Below are positions 1 through 9,869 of a DNA stretch of 46,465 bases, piece after piece (the first letter of the stretch is position 1; each line of letters opens with the position of its first letter). The notes under the pieces are model-generated. The model worked only from the letters and a program-made list of their open reading frames with translations. It was not told the origin of the DNA and did not search any database. The stretch spans positions 1 to 46,465 of the forward strand of contig CAZQKX010000024.1 in NCBI GenBank assembly GCA_964594065.1, given 5' to 3'. The stretch comes from 4572-13 sp964594065 (GTDB lineage Bacteria > Planctomycetota > Phycisphaerae > Sedimentisphaerales > Anaerohalosphaeraceae). The position numbers and the translations under genes are program-made.

Positions 1-28
1 GGTTGGAATTTCCAATTTTAAATTAAAA

Positions 29-61
29 CCGAAAAAAAGCCCATCGAGAACTTTTTTTCGG
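29..61 (-). terminator. Intrinsic terminator after the tRNA gene
   Basis: An 11-base inverted repeat, CCGAAAAAAAG at 29-39 and CTTTTTTTCGG at 51-61, can fold into a hairpin with an 11-base loop. It lies three bases beyond the 3' end of the tRNA on the minus strand. A T-rich arm is present on either strand, so it could stop transcription from both directions. The short perfect palindrome at 3-15 (TTGGAA, T, TTCCAA) lies just beyond it. Confidence 0.65.
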
Positions 62-64
62 CAA

Positions 65-138
65 TAGCGGCGAGTGGATTCGAACCACTGACCCTGGGCT
101 TATGAATCCCATGCTCTAACCAACTGAGCTACGCCGCC
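65..138 (-). tRNA. tRNA with anticodon CAU, probably elongator tRNA-Met
   Basis: Read on the minus strand, this 74-base stretch folds as a complete cloverleaf. The acceptor arm GGCGGCG pairs with CGCCGCT, with a G-U first pair and discriminator A. The D arm has the usual GCTC/GAGC stem, the anticodon loop is TTCATAA, and the T arm carries GGTTCGAATCC. The anticodon is CAU. The lack of initiator features (it has paired position 1-72 and no GGG/CCC anticodon stem) argues for elongator Met. A lysidine-modified tRNA-Ile2 also has a CAU anticodon and cannot be excluded by eye. The anticodon stem has one A-G mismatch next to the loop. CCA is not encoded. Confidence 0.93.
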
Positions 139-461
139 TTGAAAGTTTACTGCTTATTAAAGTCGGGTATTTTATCCAAAAATTTAATCATAACAAGGGA
201 AATCTTGGATTTCAATGTGATTTTCATCGTTTTTCGCCGGTTTGACCGATCAAATGCGTGTTTATGCTCTGAAAATTCCCTCAGGTAAACTGTGGCGGTC
301 GATGAAAAAATAAGGTACAGTGCTTAAAATTAAATGCAATAAAAAAGTCAATGTTGCTGTTTGTCCTGTTAAGGGTGTGTTTTCATTGTTTTTATTAAGA
401 TTTGTAGGGTGTTTTTTTGGATATTCATTTTAATTACTTTGCTAGAAAAGGGAATATTGTC
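139..461. other. Intergenic stretch between the tRNA and the beta-helix gene
   Basis: This 323-base AT-rich stretch holds a probable minus-strand promoter for the tRNA (169-196). It also holds the ribosome binding site AAAGGGA about ten bases before the ATG at 462. No convincing plus-strand promoter, small ORF or structured RNA was seen in the rest. Confidence 0.5.
169..196 (-). promoter_or_regulatory. Probable sigma-70 promoter for the tRNA
   Basis: On the minus strand TTGTTA (196-191) is followed after 16 bases by TAAAAT (174-169). The -10 element ends about 30 bases before the first base of the mature tRNA. Hexamers and spacing fit a housekeeping promoter, but nothing independent confirms it. 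Confidence 0.45.
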
Positions 462-2801
462 ATGAAAAAAACGTTTCTAATGTGGTCTGTCACGGTTGTT
501 TTTATGCTGTTGTCAGTCAATACTCAGGCTCGGCAATGGCATGTGGCTCCGGAGGGCCGGGCCGGAAATCCGGGCACTGAAGCCAAACCGTTTGCAACGC
601 TGCCCCAGGCCCGTGATACAATTCGTGACTATCGCAAGTCCGGCGAGGTTAGCGAGTTGCAAACGGTTATCATTCACGAAGGCAATTACATACTTAATGA
701 GACGTTTGTTCTGGAAAAGCAGGACAGCAATACCGTCTATCGTGCGGCAGATAGTGTGGTAGTAACCGTTTCAACCGGAACGGATATACCAAGTGGCTTG
801 TTCCGTTCTGCAGCAGGTATCGAATTAAAATATCTGAAGGCCGAAGCACGGAACAAAGTTATCGTTGCTAATTTAAAAGACAATGCCATTGCCAAGCTGT
901 TCACCAAGGGGTATGGCGATTACGGAATGTTGACCTGGGATCAGTACACCATGCAACTGGCCCAATGGCCCAATCGAGGCTATAGCCATCTCAATAAGGT
1001 TATCAATATGGGTCCGACACTGCGATGGCTGATCAAGGGTGAAAAAGAGGCGCCTTATAGTTTTGAAAATCCGATCGGTGGCAAGTTTACGTTGCGGGAA
1101 AAAACCGATTTCGCGGCATGGCAAAAGGAACTCAAGCGAACTCAGGACGTACTCCAGGACGGCTACCTGAGCATTGACTGGGCCAAGGACTCCAATCGGC
1201 TGGCACGCGTCAGTAAAAATGGAGTTCTGCAATTGCTTGATTCGACGAATTACGGCATTGGCGGTGTTCGTTATCGTGGTGGGTTTGCGGACCCAACTCA
1301 TAAACCGACATTTATGCCTCATCGCAGGCTGGTTTTCAAGAACCTATTATGTGAGCTTGATATGCCCGGCGAGTGGTACTTCGACCGCATCGACAAGAAA
1401 CTCTATATCTGGCCCATTACGGAAGACTACCGGAAAGCACGCATTGCTATTCCCGGCGGTCCGCTGATGGTGAAATTGACGGATACCAGGGATGTGACCC
1501 TTCGCGGAATTATTTTTGAAAATGGCGGTAAAAGCGGTCTGACGATCAACGGCGGTTCCAATAACATGATCGCGGCCTGTACGTTCCGCAATTTTTACGG
1601 CCGCGCGGCGACCATTAGCGGCCACAACAACGGATTTAACGGCTGTGATTTCTACAACTTACAGAGTGCCTTTAGTCTGAACGGCGGTAATTTGAAAACA
1701 CTGACGCGGTCGGATAACTATGTGATCAATTGTGACATCCACCACTTACGTAACTGTGGCTACGGCGGGGCGGGTCTTAGCGGGTGTGGGATCATCTTTA
1801 AAAACAACATCTATCACGACACGAATGCCGGTATTCAATATTCGGGAGTCTATATCGAATTTACGAACAACGAGTTTTATAACGTTGGCTGGGAAATGGG
1901 TGACTGGAACGTTCTGTATCAGGGGGCCAAAAAATGGTGTAACGGTAATCTGGTTAAAAACAACTTCTTTCACCACTTTATGGAAGAACCGACACGATAC
2001 CCGGTTCTGGGAGCTCGGAATGATGACGGCGGCACCGGAACGATGTACAAAAGTAATATTTTCTACAAAACCGGACGAGGCGCACTGGCCTTTGGCGGTC
2101 CCAACAGTCATATACAGGACAACATTGTTCTCGATTGCGGGTTGATCTGGTGGACCGGGAAGGCTGCAACGTTGCCTGAAGAGATTCAGAAAAGATATGA
2201 TGAAATCGCCAAGCAGTTTGAAAGCGGCCGCTACCCTCGCGGCGGCAAAGAAGATGCGATCTATAATGTTGAAAAGGTTGTCGGCAAAGAGGGTTGGAAC
2301 AAGGAGCCCTGGAAATCAGCATTTCCAAATTTTGCAAAATACATGACGGAAAATCCATTTGCACAATCCTATGGTTCTATGCTTAATAACTACCACAACA
2401 AAGTGAATCCAAGTGACCCGTACAAGGTTGTCCATGTACACGGCAGTTGGAGTTTGTTGCCTGAGACTGGTGAAAAGGTCTATCCGTCGATGAAGGACAT
2501 GCCGAAGTCGTTTCGGTATAATGCACCCAGGAAGATTGACATCAAGACTGATTTTGTAGATCCGGAGTGTCTAAACTTTACGCTGAAGTCAGGTTTTAAG
2601 CCGATGCCGGGCTTTGCCGCATGTGACCTGTCAAAAGTGGGGTTGTTCAAAAGCGAATATCGCCCAAATCCTCCATCACAGGATGACATTCGCCGGGCAA
2701 TCTACGAACGCTTTAAGTCAACGCCATCGTCAGGCGGAGGATATAATTACGACACGGTGCATTTGCGTTATCCGCTACAGCCGTGGATTGAAGTGGATTG
2801 A
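462..2801 (+). CDS. Secreted right-handed beta-helix protein, possible glycoside hydrolase
   Basis: The start at 462 is chosen because it follows AAAGGGA and opens a typical Sec signal peptide (charged MKK, hydrophobic core, cleavage after NTQA). The reading frame extends 15 codons further upstream without a signal. The mature N-terminus carries a GNPGTEAKPFATLPQARDTI-type motif, common at the start of secreted parallel beta-helix proteins. A domain of roughly 200 residues follows before the repeats resume. From about residue 340 there are repeated short strands with N-rich turns (NNMIAACTF, NNGFNGCDF, NNIYHDT, NNEFYNV), typical of a beta-helix. This layout resembles polysaccharide-active beta-helix proteins, including those with a GH120-like insertion domain. 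No catalytic residues could be assigned. The likely role is binding or cleavage of a polysaccharide outside the cytoplasm. Length is 779 residues. Confidence 0.75.
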   Translation: MKKTFLMWSVTVVFMLLSVNTQARQWHVAPEGRAGNPGTEAKPFATLPQARDTIRDYRKSGEVSELQTVIIHEGNYILNETFVLEKQDSNTVYRAADSVVVTVSTGTDIPSGLFRSAAGIELKYLKAEARNKVIVANLKDNAIAKLFTKGYGDYGMLTWDQYTMQLAQWPNRGYSHLNKVINMGPTLRWLIKGEKEAPYSFENPIGGKFTLREKTDFAAWQKELKRTQDVLQDGYLSIDWAKDSNRLARVSKNGVLQLLDSTNYGIGGVRYRGGFADPTHKPTFMPHRRLVFKNLLCELDMPGEWYFDRIDKKLYIWPITEDYRKARIAIPGGPLMVKLTDTRDVTLRGIIFENGGKSGLTINGGSNNMIAACTFRNFYGRAATISGHNNGFNGCDFYNLQSAFSLNGGNLKTLTRSDNYVINCDIHHLRNCGYGGAGLSGCGIIFKNNIYHDTNAGIQYSGVYIEFTNNEFYNVGWEMGDWNVLYQGAKKWCNGNLVKNNFFHHFMEEPTRYPVLGARNDDGGTGTMYKSNIFYKTGRGALAFGGPNSHIQDNIVLDCGLIWWTGKAATLPEEIQKRYDEIAKQFESGRYPRGGKEDAIYNVEKVVGKEGWNKEPWKSAFPNFAKYMTENPFAQSYGSMLNNYHNKVNPSDPYKVVHVHGSWSLLPETGEKVYPSMKDMPKSFRYNAPRKIDIKTDFVDPECLNFTLKSGFKPMPGFAACDLSKVGLFKSEYRPNPPSQDDIRRAIYERFKSTPSSGGGYNYDTVHLRYPLQPWIEVD

Positions 2802-2908
2802 AGAGGGCGAGGCTGAATGATGGGGTACATTCCGACCATGCCGTCTGGGCCGATGCGAAGTTTATCGAATAGAAAACGAATGACATGAAAAAAGGAATTC
2901 TAAAACAG

Positions 2909-3613
2909 ATGAAGCGAAGTGTGATAATCATGATGTGTCTGCTGGCGGCGGCAGCGGCCCGTGGTGGTGAATCAATCCCACAAGCAAAAAGCGTGCGGTT
3001 TGTGTATTTGGTCAGTGCTGACCGTTCGGTCGACAAAGACTATATCCGAACCATCGAGCAGGCTGCCCGGGATGTTCAGCAATGGTACGCCGAACAGCTT
3101 GACGGATGGACGTTCCGTCTGCACTGTCCTGTGGTGGACGTGGTCCTTAGTGACAAAGATGCCGCTTGGTTTACTACGAATCCCACGGATAAAAAAGAAG
3201 CCAGTTGGGGTTTTTATAATACGCTGGACGAGATGAAGCGTCTGCTGGGTGTCAAACCGAGGCAGGACGGCTATGTCTGGGTGATATATTCCGATGGTCC
3301 CGGCCATTCCGGGCGGGCTTTTCGGTGTTTTGCGTATCTGCCCGAGGATGACTTGCTCGGATTGATGGGCAGGCATCCAACCCAAAAAGATCCTAAACGC
3401 TGGGCCGGGGGACTGGCTCACGAGTTGGGACACGCCCTTGGCCTGCCGCATCCGAAGGATACCAAAAAGCATGCACGGGCAATCATGTGGGCCGGTTTCT
3501 ACGGGTACTTTCCAAAGGGGTCGTATCTGACCGAAGAAGATAAAAAAATCCTTGCGGCCAATCGCTTCATTATCGCTTGCGAACAAGCGGCAGTCAAAAA
3601 AGAGAAGAAGTAA
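2909..3613 (+). CDS. Secreted matrixin-like zinc metalloprotease
   Basis: The protein carries the full metzincin zinc site HELGHALGLPH (HExxHxxGxxH), followed about 14 residues later by IMWAGF, a plausible Met-turn. An N-terminal signal peptide (MKRSVIIMMCLLAAAAA) marks it as exported. I prefer the ATG at 2909 because AAAGGA lies about 12 bases upstream and it begins the signal peptide directly; an in-frame ATG at 2885 adds eight residues. The gene begins about 108 bases after the beta-helix gene on the same strand, so the two may be cotranscribed. The substrate is unknown. The chain is short (234 residues) and has no obvious propeptide or cysteine switch, so it may be active once exported. 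Confidence 0.75.
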   Translation: MKRSVIIMMCLLAAAAARGGESIPQAKSVRFVYLVSADRSVDKDYIRTIEQAARDVQQWYAEQLDGWTFRLHCPVVDVVLSDKDAAWFTTNPTDKKEASWGFYNTLDEMKRLLGVKPRQDGYVWVIYSDGPGHSGRAFRCFAYLPEDDLLGLMGRHPTQKDPKRWAGGLAHELGHALGLPHPKDTKKHARAIMWAGFYGYFPKGSYLTEEDKKILAANRFIIACEQAAVKKEKK

Positions 3614-3669
3614 TTTAAGCTTCCAAATGGAACCTTTGCCCGCATTGATGTTGGTCACGCTACCGGGGG

Positions 3670-6294
3670 CTATTGCTCAATTTGGAGGATAACAGTGTTA
3701 CCCGGATTGGGAGCTGCCTGCAGGTGTCCCTGTGTGATGGTGACGACTTTTTCAGTAGCGGGGCGCCCCGGATAGGCGGCATGCAGTGAATATTCGCCTG
3801 CGGGGGCAGCTAAAAATGCTCCTCGTCCGGTGGATTGGGTTGTAACAACCTCACCATCGCCGGTTATCCAGACTTGGGCATCGTTTATGAGCATACCCTT
3901 TGCATCTGTGATAACAACATACAGCGGACAGTAGTTTCGAAGCAATTGGCGGGGATTGATATCGAGGACCTGTTGCGATTCGGTTTGCAGGTCAACCTCC
4001 AGCAAATCCAGTTGCAGGTTGTGGACGACGGTTGCCAGTGAATAAACATCCGGCGGGATGGATTTCAAAGAATAAAAGCCGTCCGTATCCGGTTGCAGGT
4101 CAAACCGTATGCGATGATCGGTATTATACAGGAAAAAAGTAAGCCGGCTTTTTTCAGAAAACTGTCCCGTCAGGTTGGAGGAACCTTGAGGAATGTTAAG
4201 TGTTAATAACCGGTCCTGATTTATTTCCACCTGCTGCTGTAGACGCATTCCATTATCACACCGCGCGATTAAGGTATAACTTCCGAATGGAACATTTCTC
4301 ATGAATGTTCCATCCTCCTGCGGCTGCAGGACAAATCTTTGTAAATCGGTTGAAACATCGGTTCCGTAAGCCAGTATAATCCGCGTTACGGTCGGTGAAC
4401 TTTCTGTTTGTTCGAGATGGACCGTTATGTTTGCCCGGCGGACATTAACCTGCCAATTGGAGATGTCGGGCCCCGGAACCTCAAGAGTGCTGATCCATAG
4501 GATGCGGTTCGATTCGGTATTATTCAGCAGATAATAATTGTCGGCTGGCACTCCAATAAATGAGAAACGGCCGTCAGTGTCAGTAATGGTTTCAGCACGA
4601 AATGATGCATAGGATGGATCCAGTGTGTCGCTGAGGTAGAGTATTTGATCCGCGGAAGGTCGGCCCTGAAGGTTCAGTGTGCCGAAAACAGCCTCAGGGC
4701 CACCAAAGTTTATCAGGATCGGTTTTTCTTTTTCGCACCAAAATGACCGGGTAATCATCATGTTGTTATCGCGTGGTGATTCCGCGGCCAAAAAGATTGC
4801 TCCATTGGGATTATTGGGAAATCCGTACCTGCCCTGGTTGTCAGTTCCGATTTGATCGAGGATGCGCATCTGAGCTACCTCGGCATAGAGGGGATTTTGA
4901 GAAAGCGTGATACGTGCATTCGACACGGGTTGTCCTGAAATACCAGTGAAAATACCGCTGATGGCCGGAGGGGGTGCGGGAGGTGTTTGTTTTGTTGCCG
5001 GGTCTTTTTTGGTTGCACCCGGCTTTTCATTCGATTTTTCAGTTGATTCGGTGTTTTTAACCTCTTCAACGATATTATCCGCTTCTTCCAGCAGCCGGTT
5101 TTCAATCTGGATGATGGCCCGGGCAAAGGGATTGTTGTCCGGACCATTGGGATACCATTTGGCCTCAGATTCTTCCAAAAGCCCGATAGCGGATTCATCG
5201 CCGAGGTTACTGACAAAAAGAGAAGCTGCGACCTGGCTGGAATATTCTCCGTCTTTGAGAATTTCAAGCAGCCCGGTAATATTGCCTGCCTTTCCCATAT
5301 CAACGATGCGATTTAGCTGTTCCTGATTACTCTCGCTGGTGCTATTATTTGCTTTCGGCAGGTTATCGTCGGAGGTTTCCTGTAAAGTCTGCTGCTTCGG
5401 TTGATTCAAAGGTTTTGTCCGCTCGGAATCATCCGGTGTGTTTGACAGGAATGAGAACAACAGGGCGACACTTCCAAGCACAAGCACTATGGTTGCTGCT
5501 ATAACGACGATTCGCAGAGCAGGACTGTTTGAGTGCAGGTTTTTGTTTTGTGCAATATTCTGCGCCGTGAGTGTGACGGATTCTTCAATTCGATTTCGGT
5601 CTTTGTCGCTGATCGGTTGATACATGGCAGTTGAACTGAGGAGTTTTTCAAGGTTTGTGTCCAGTAGCTCAATATTTCCGGTGACTGCGGCTTCAGTAAA
5701 TCCCATGTTCTCAGACTGGACCAACTGCATCAAAACCTTTCGGAAGAAATGTCGGCATCGGTAAAGTCTGTCATTTACTTTTTCAATGCTTAAACCGATT
5801 TCCCCGGCGATATGTTCAGGCGTATGAAGATGATTATAACGGTGCATCATCAACTCACGATCAGTTTCTTCCAGTTCCGCCAGTGAAGCCTGTACCATTT
5901 CCTGAATAGCGGGATTGCTAACGACCTCTTCAGAGAGGGCTTCGTTACGCAGAATTGACAGTCCGGACAGGACGTCGGCGCCAAGCTGCGACCAGGCCCA
6001 GGGCTTTTGGGGTTTTGTTTGCTGATGTGTCAATACTTCATCGCGAGCCTGTTTGGCGCGGTTCCGCAACCACTGGAACATTGTCTGGTTTGCCGGCTGA
6101 AATTGACCTATTTCCGATAAGGCATGGGAAATAGTGCTGATGGTCAGATCGACCGTCATATCAACATCAGCGCCGACCTGATAATACAGCCAGGTATAAA
6201 TGACGCTGACATACCGATCCAGCCATTCATTGACGGCCTCAGGTTCAGCGATGCTCAATTGAGCAATGCGTTTTTTTGTCCAATAAGCTTCCAT
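3670..6294 (-). CDS. Membrane-tethered ECF-sigma-like protein with exported carboxypeptidase-regulatory-like repeats
   Basis: Residues about 10-190 look like an ECF-type sigma factor. An alpha-helical N-terminal part is followed by a region-4-like helix-turn-helix (about 135-185) with the usual order of an acidic helix, ELMMHRYN, then a recognition helix ending in RLYRCRHFFRK. A single strong membrane segment lies at about 262-285. Beyond it is a Ser/Asn/Gln-rich linker with a helical repeat region, then several carboxypeptidase-regulatory-like (Ig-fold) units from about residue 440 to the end, each with a GTDNQGRYGF- or TDTDGRFSF-like turn. The expected topology puts the sigma part in the cytoplasm and the repeats outside. 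Sigma factors with C-terminal membrane extensions are known in Planctomycetota, where the extension may act as a built-in anti-sigma device. No separate anti-sigma gene is adjacent. The ATG at 6294 follows AGAAGAG with almost no spacing, so translation may be weak. Length is 874 residues. Confidence 0.7.
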   Translation of the reverse strand: MEAYWTKKRIAQLSIAEPEAVNEWLDRYVSVIYTWLYYQVGADVDMTVDLTISTISHALSEIGQFQPANQTMFQWLRNRAKQARDEVLTHQQTKPQKPWAWSQLGADVLSGLSILRNEALSEEVVSNPAIQEMVQASLAELEETDRELMMHRYNHLHTPEHIAGEIGLSIEKVNDRLYRCRHFFRKVLMQLVQSENMGFTEAAVTGNIELLDTNLEKLLSSTAMYQPISDKDRNRIEESVTLTAQNIAQNKNLHSNSPALRIVVIAATIVLVLGSVALLFSFLSNTPDDSERTKPLNQPKQQTLQETSDDNLPKANNSTSESNQEQLNRIVDMGKAGNITGLLEILKDGEYSSQVAASLFVSNLGDESAIGLLEESEAKWYPNGPDNNPFARAIIQIENRLLEEADNIVEEVKNTESTEKSNEKPGATKKDPATKQTPPAPPPAISGIFTGISGQPVSNARITLSQNPLYAEVAQMRILDQIGTDNQGRYGFPNNPNGAIFLAAESPRDNNMMITRSFWCEKEKPILINFGGPEAVFGTLNLQGRPSADQILYLSDTLDPSYASFRAETITDTDGRFSFIGVPADNYYLLNNTESNRILWISTLEVPGPDISNWQVNVRRANITVHLEQTESSPTVTRIILAYGTDVSTDLQRFVLQPQEDGTFMRNVPFGSYTLIARCDNGMRLQQQVEINQDRLLTLNIPQGSSNLTGQFSEKSRLTFFLYNTDHRIRFDLQPDTDGFYSLKSIPPDVYSLATVVHNLQLDLLEVDLQTESQQVLDINPRQLLRNYCPLYVVITDAKGMLINDAQVWITGDGEVVTTQSTGRGAFLAAPAGEYSLHAAYPGRPATEKVVTITQGHLQAAPNPGNTVILQIEQ

Positions 6295-6482
6295 CTCTTC
6301 TGTCGTTTCAAAACGGCGTTCATTGACTAAGACAATTCACGAGACAGCCAGGTTCCATGAATAATTCTTATTATATCGGACATTTGACCACTTTTCAGTA
6401 AATTCTTGTCGGGAAAATTCTTAAGTTACGGGGCAGATAATTCGCCAATGATGTAATTCTTGCTATTGACACCCGAAAATAT

Positions 6483-6511
6483 TTGAAAAACAAATGGCTT
6501 CAGGGTATAAT
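6483..6511 (+). promoter_or_regulatory. Probable sigma-70 promoter for the 7TM-PAS gene
   Basis: TTGAAA (6483-6488) is followed after 17 bases by a perfect TATAAT (6506-6511), 79 bases before the start codon at 6591. It lies in the divergent region between the sigma-fusion gene and the signalling island, and probably drives the first sensor genes of the island. Confidence 0.65.
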
Positions 6512-6590
6512 TTAAAAGACATCCTGTGGCTTTTACGTCCAAAAAGATAATGGACTTTTTGGCAATACCGGATAATAGCAGGAGCCGGCC

Positions 6591-7919
6591 ATGCCGTTTT
6601 TAGCTGAAATGCAGAACGTTTCTTCGGAGAGTGTGGCGATTCTTGTGCCGGCTACGTTTATCGTTGTTGGGATCAGTTTCTTTGCCGCACTGACCCATTT
6701 GTTTATCTGGTTTCAGCAGCGAAAAAACTGGATGTATTTGTTTTTCTCACTGGTATGTATCGCTACGGCATCTTACTCGTTCGCCAGCCTTTACTGTGCC
6801 ACGGTTGATACGATTGCTGAATATGCATCAGGGTATAAAGGTATAATCTACTTTGCCCTGTTTTTCTCTATATCTTTTGCATGGTTCTCCGCTTTCTATA
6901 CCCGCACTGTAGCTAAACCTTTTCTCATAACAATAACCATCATCTTATTCATCTTAACGGCAGTTAACTATTTTCGTCCTTACAGTATTGTATATACCGA
7001 CATTACTCAGCTTGTGCCTGTGACGTTGCCCTGGGGCGAACAGTATGTTTTGGGAGAGGCTTCTGTTTCTGTTGCAGGGATAATAGTACTCAACCTGGCT
7101 GTCAATACAGTACTTGTATTTGCTCTTTACGCCTGTTTCAAACAGTTCAGGCGTAAAGAGTGGTTAAATGCGTCGATACTGGCACTGAGTATTTTCATTT
7201 TTATAGCGGGGGCTGCCTATGATAGTTTAGTAGAATTACGTCTTATCAAATCTGTCTACATAGCACAATATCCCGTTGTGTTATTTATTCTCATTATGAG
7301 CGCAGAACTTGCTCGGCAATGGCGTGAAATGACGAGAGAATTGATACACAGCGAGAACCAGTACCGTCGCTTGGTTGACTCTCTTGAACGGGATTATCTG
7401 ATATACTCACATGACATCAACGGCGTTTTTAGTTTTGTAAGTCCATCAGTCAAAACCGTGTTAGGGTATTCTCAGGAAGAATTCCTAACACATTATACTG
7501 CTTTTTTTACGGATAATCCGATTAACACCGCTGCCAAACAACATACCGACGGCAGCCTTCATGGTGAAAAACAGCCGCCGTATGAAATAGAACTGTTTCA
7601 TAAAAATGGCCCAAAACGACTTTTCGAAGTCACTGAAAATCCGATCTTTGATGATAGCAAACACATCATCGCCGTTGAGGGGATCGCCCATGACATCACC
7701 GAACGCAAACAAATCGAACGAAAAATACAGGAACAACTGGACGAACTAAGTCGCTGGCACGAAGTGACCCTGAATCGAGAAGATCGTGTGCAGGAACTCA
7801 AACGTGAAATCAATATATTACTGGAGCGATTGGGCGAACCAATTCGGTATAGCAGTCAGGCCACAGATGACGACAATATTTTGATACAAGAAGCGGAGAG
7901 ACGCAAAGAAGAAATATAA
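6591..7919 (+). CDS. Seven-transmembrane PAS sensor protein without output domain
   Basis: The N-terminal 240 residues hold seven hydrophobic segments (about 17-38, 48-68, 82-105, 108-128, 160-182, 192-212 and 220-240), as in 7TM sensor modules. A PAS domain follows at about 256-376 and ends in the usual HDITERKQ linker. The last 65 residues form a charged coiled coil containing WHEVTLNREDRVQELKREIN, a motif often seen between PAS and kinase modules. The chain then stops with no HisKA, HATPase, GGDEF or receiver domain. A start at 6591 follows AGGAGCC closely. The protein probably passes its signal to a partner kinase, most simply the kinase encoded 140 bases downstream. No frameshift that would restore a kinase domain was seen after the stop. 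Confidence 0.75.
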   Translation: MPFLAEMQNVSSESVAILVPATFIVVGISFFAALTHLFIWFQQRKNWMYLFFSLVCIATASYSFASLYCATVDTIAEYASGYKGIIYFALFFSISFAWFSAFYTRTVAKPFLITITIILFILTAVNYFRPYSIVYTDITQLVPVTLPWGEQYVLGEASVSVAGIIVLNLAVNTVLVFALYACFKQFRRKEWLNASILALSIFIFIAGAAYDSLVELRLIKSVYIAQYPVVLFILIMSAELARQWREMTRELIHSENQYRRLVDSLERDYLIYSHDINGVFSFVSPSVKTVLGYSQEEFLTHYTAFFTDNPINTAAKQHTDGSLHGEKQPPYEIELFHKNGPKRLFEVTENPIFDDSKHIIAVEGIAHDITERKQIERKIQEQLDELSRWHEVTLNREDRVQELKREINILLERLGEPIRYSSQATDDDNILIQEAERRKEEI

Positions 7920-8059
7920 TGAGTAATAATTCAACTATATATTGTTATGAACTATTTGAATAAGGATTACGGATTGAACCTGGGACTAAGACAGACGCCC
8001 GTCCATAAATTGAGCCGTTTAATTATAGGCTTAGTACCCGTTGCTTCTCGGGAACACTC

Positions 8060-9869
8060 ATGAACAGTAGCAAAAAGATTCTAAATTTTGGAAAAACCGG
8101 CAAGCATGTGATCGTATCAAGTGAAAATCGTGTCATAACAACCTGCTTTATGATTTTTATGTTTACGGTCATAGTACTTGTGGGCCTGATAGTGTATACA
8201 TGGGGATCAAGCCTTAATTTGATGACACGCGGGAAAAAGCACTTCATATTACTTGAATTGAGTAGCCAGATCGTTTATTTCGACGAAGTGCTTACGATGT
8301 CAACTAGTATGGCAACCCAAACAGGGGAACTTAAGTGGGAAGATAGCTACAGGAACTTTAAGCCAAAACTGGATGTTGCAATCAAAAAAGTTCAAAATCT
8401 TTCGTCAGAGCAAGTTATTCAGAATAAGATATCCCAAGTAGAACAGGCTAATATCAAGCTTGTGACGATGGAAAATCAGGCATTTGATTTAATCCGCCGG
8501 GGTGATCTGCAACCTGCGAAAAATATTCTCTATGGCTCTGAATACAAACAACAAAAGCAAATATACAGCAGCAACATCAATGAAATTTCTGATAAGATTG
8601 CCCTGTACGAGCAGGCAAAGATTGAAGACGAAAGACGGGCAGCTTTAATAACCATTATATTTCTCAGCGTCACTATCCTTCTTGTCGGCATTATCTGGTT
8701 AGTTATGTGGTGGATAATAACAAGGGAGCTCTCCAAGCGCAAACGGGCGGAAGAGATCCAGCACACACTGGAAGTCCAACAGGTAGAGCAACAAAACAAA
8801 GAATTGATAGGGTCGGAACGTTCACGCCGAGTACTCTTGAGCATTCTTGAAGATCGTAAGCAAGCGGAGGAGAAGTTACAGGAATCTGAAAAGAAGTTCC
8901 GCCTTCTCTATGAAAATGCCCAGGTAGGTTGGGCATTCACCCGAATCAATGACGGAAAAATTCTTGATTGCAACAAGCGCTTGGCGCAGATATTCGGATA
9001 TGATACACCCGAAGCGTGTATTGCCGACTATGTGACTTCCGAGCATTATGTTAATCCGGATGCTCGCCCATCACTGTTAGCCGAATTGGAAAAGACGGGC
9101 GAGATACGGGATTATGAAAACCAGCTTATCCGTCGGGACGGATCTGTTATCTGGATAAGATACTCTTCTCGCATGTACCCTGAGAAAGACTATATAGAGA
9201 GTCTGGTAGTTGATATCACCGAGCGCAAAGAAGCGGAAGGACAACTTCAGCACATCGTCGAAGGAACCGCCAAAGTTACCAGTGAAGACTTCTTTAACGC
9301 GCTTGTCGAACATCTTGCAAAGACCATTGGTTTTAAATATGTGTTTGTCGGGGAATTAACAGGTGAGAATCTCGACCGAATAAAGTCCATCTCCGTATGG
9401 GGAAATGGCGGATTTGCGGACAATTTTGAATATGACCTGAAAGACACTCCCTGCGATAATGTTGTGGGTAAAGAGCTTTGCAGCTATCCCGAAAATGTTC
9501 AACAACTGTTTCCCAACGATATTTTATTGCGGGATATGGGTGTCGAAAGTTATATCGGAGCCCCCCTTATTGATTCTAACGGCAGTTCTCTTGGAATTCT
9601 TGCTGCACTGCACGATGAACCGATGAGCAAAGTCTCTTTTGCTGAATCATTATTTACAATATTTGGAGCTAGGGCTTCAGTTGAACTTGAGCGCCTGCAG
9701 GCGGGGGAGGAATTGAGAGAGTATCGCGAGAATCTGGAAGAGAAGGTTAAGGAACGCACCCATGAGTTGGCCATTGCCAAGGATCAGGCTGAGTCTGCGG
9801 ATCGGCTGAAATCGGCGTTTCTGGCCGCGATGAGCCACGAGCTACGTACGCCATTGAATTCCATTATTG
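8060..9869 (+). CDS. PAS-GAF sensor histidine kinase, interrupted by assembly gap
   Basis: Two membrane segments (about 28-52 and 193-217) bracket a helical periplasmic sensor of about 140 residues. In the cytoplasm come a coiled coil, a PAS domain (about 277-393, ending VDITERKEAE), a GAF domain (about 397-543) and the start of a HisKA dimerisation domain, with the phospho-acceptor His near residue 593 in MSHELRTP. The sequence then runs into 100 Ns. The last 55 bases before the gap equal 15339-15393 in the same codon phase. If the gap holds the matching segment, the kinase would end after about 810 residues with the same ATPase domain as the downstream kinase. It lies in the same orientation as the 7TM-PAS gene. 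Confidence 0.85.
9815..9869 (+). repeat. 55-base left flank of the gap, identical to 15339-15393
   Basis: The 55 bases directly before the Ns match 15339-15393 exactly. The base before them differs (G at 9814, A at 15338). The wider kinase linker upstream is similar but carries several mismatches. Confidence 0.9.

Noticed and set aside
873..1322. Minus-strand ORF within the beta-helix gene
   Set aside because: It lies wholly within a gene with a signal peptide and clear repeats, and has no recognisable domain or ribosome binding site.
6466..6511. TTGACA at 6466 as the -35 partner of TATAAT at 6506
   Set aside because: The 34-base spacing is too long; TTGAAA at 6483 gives the optimal 17 bases.
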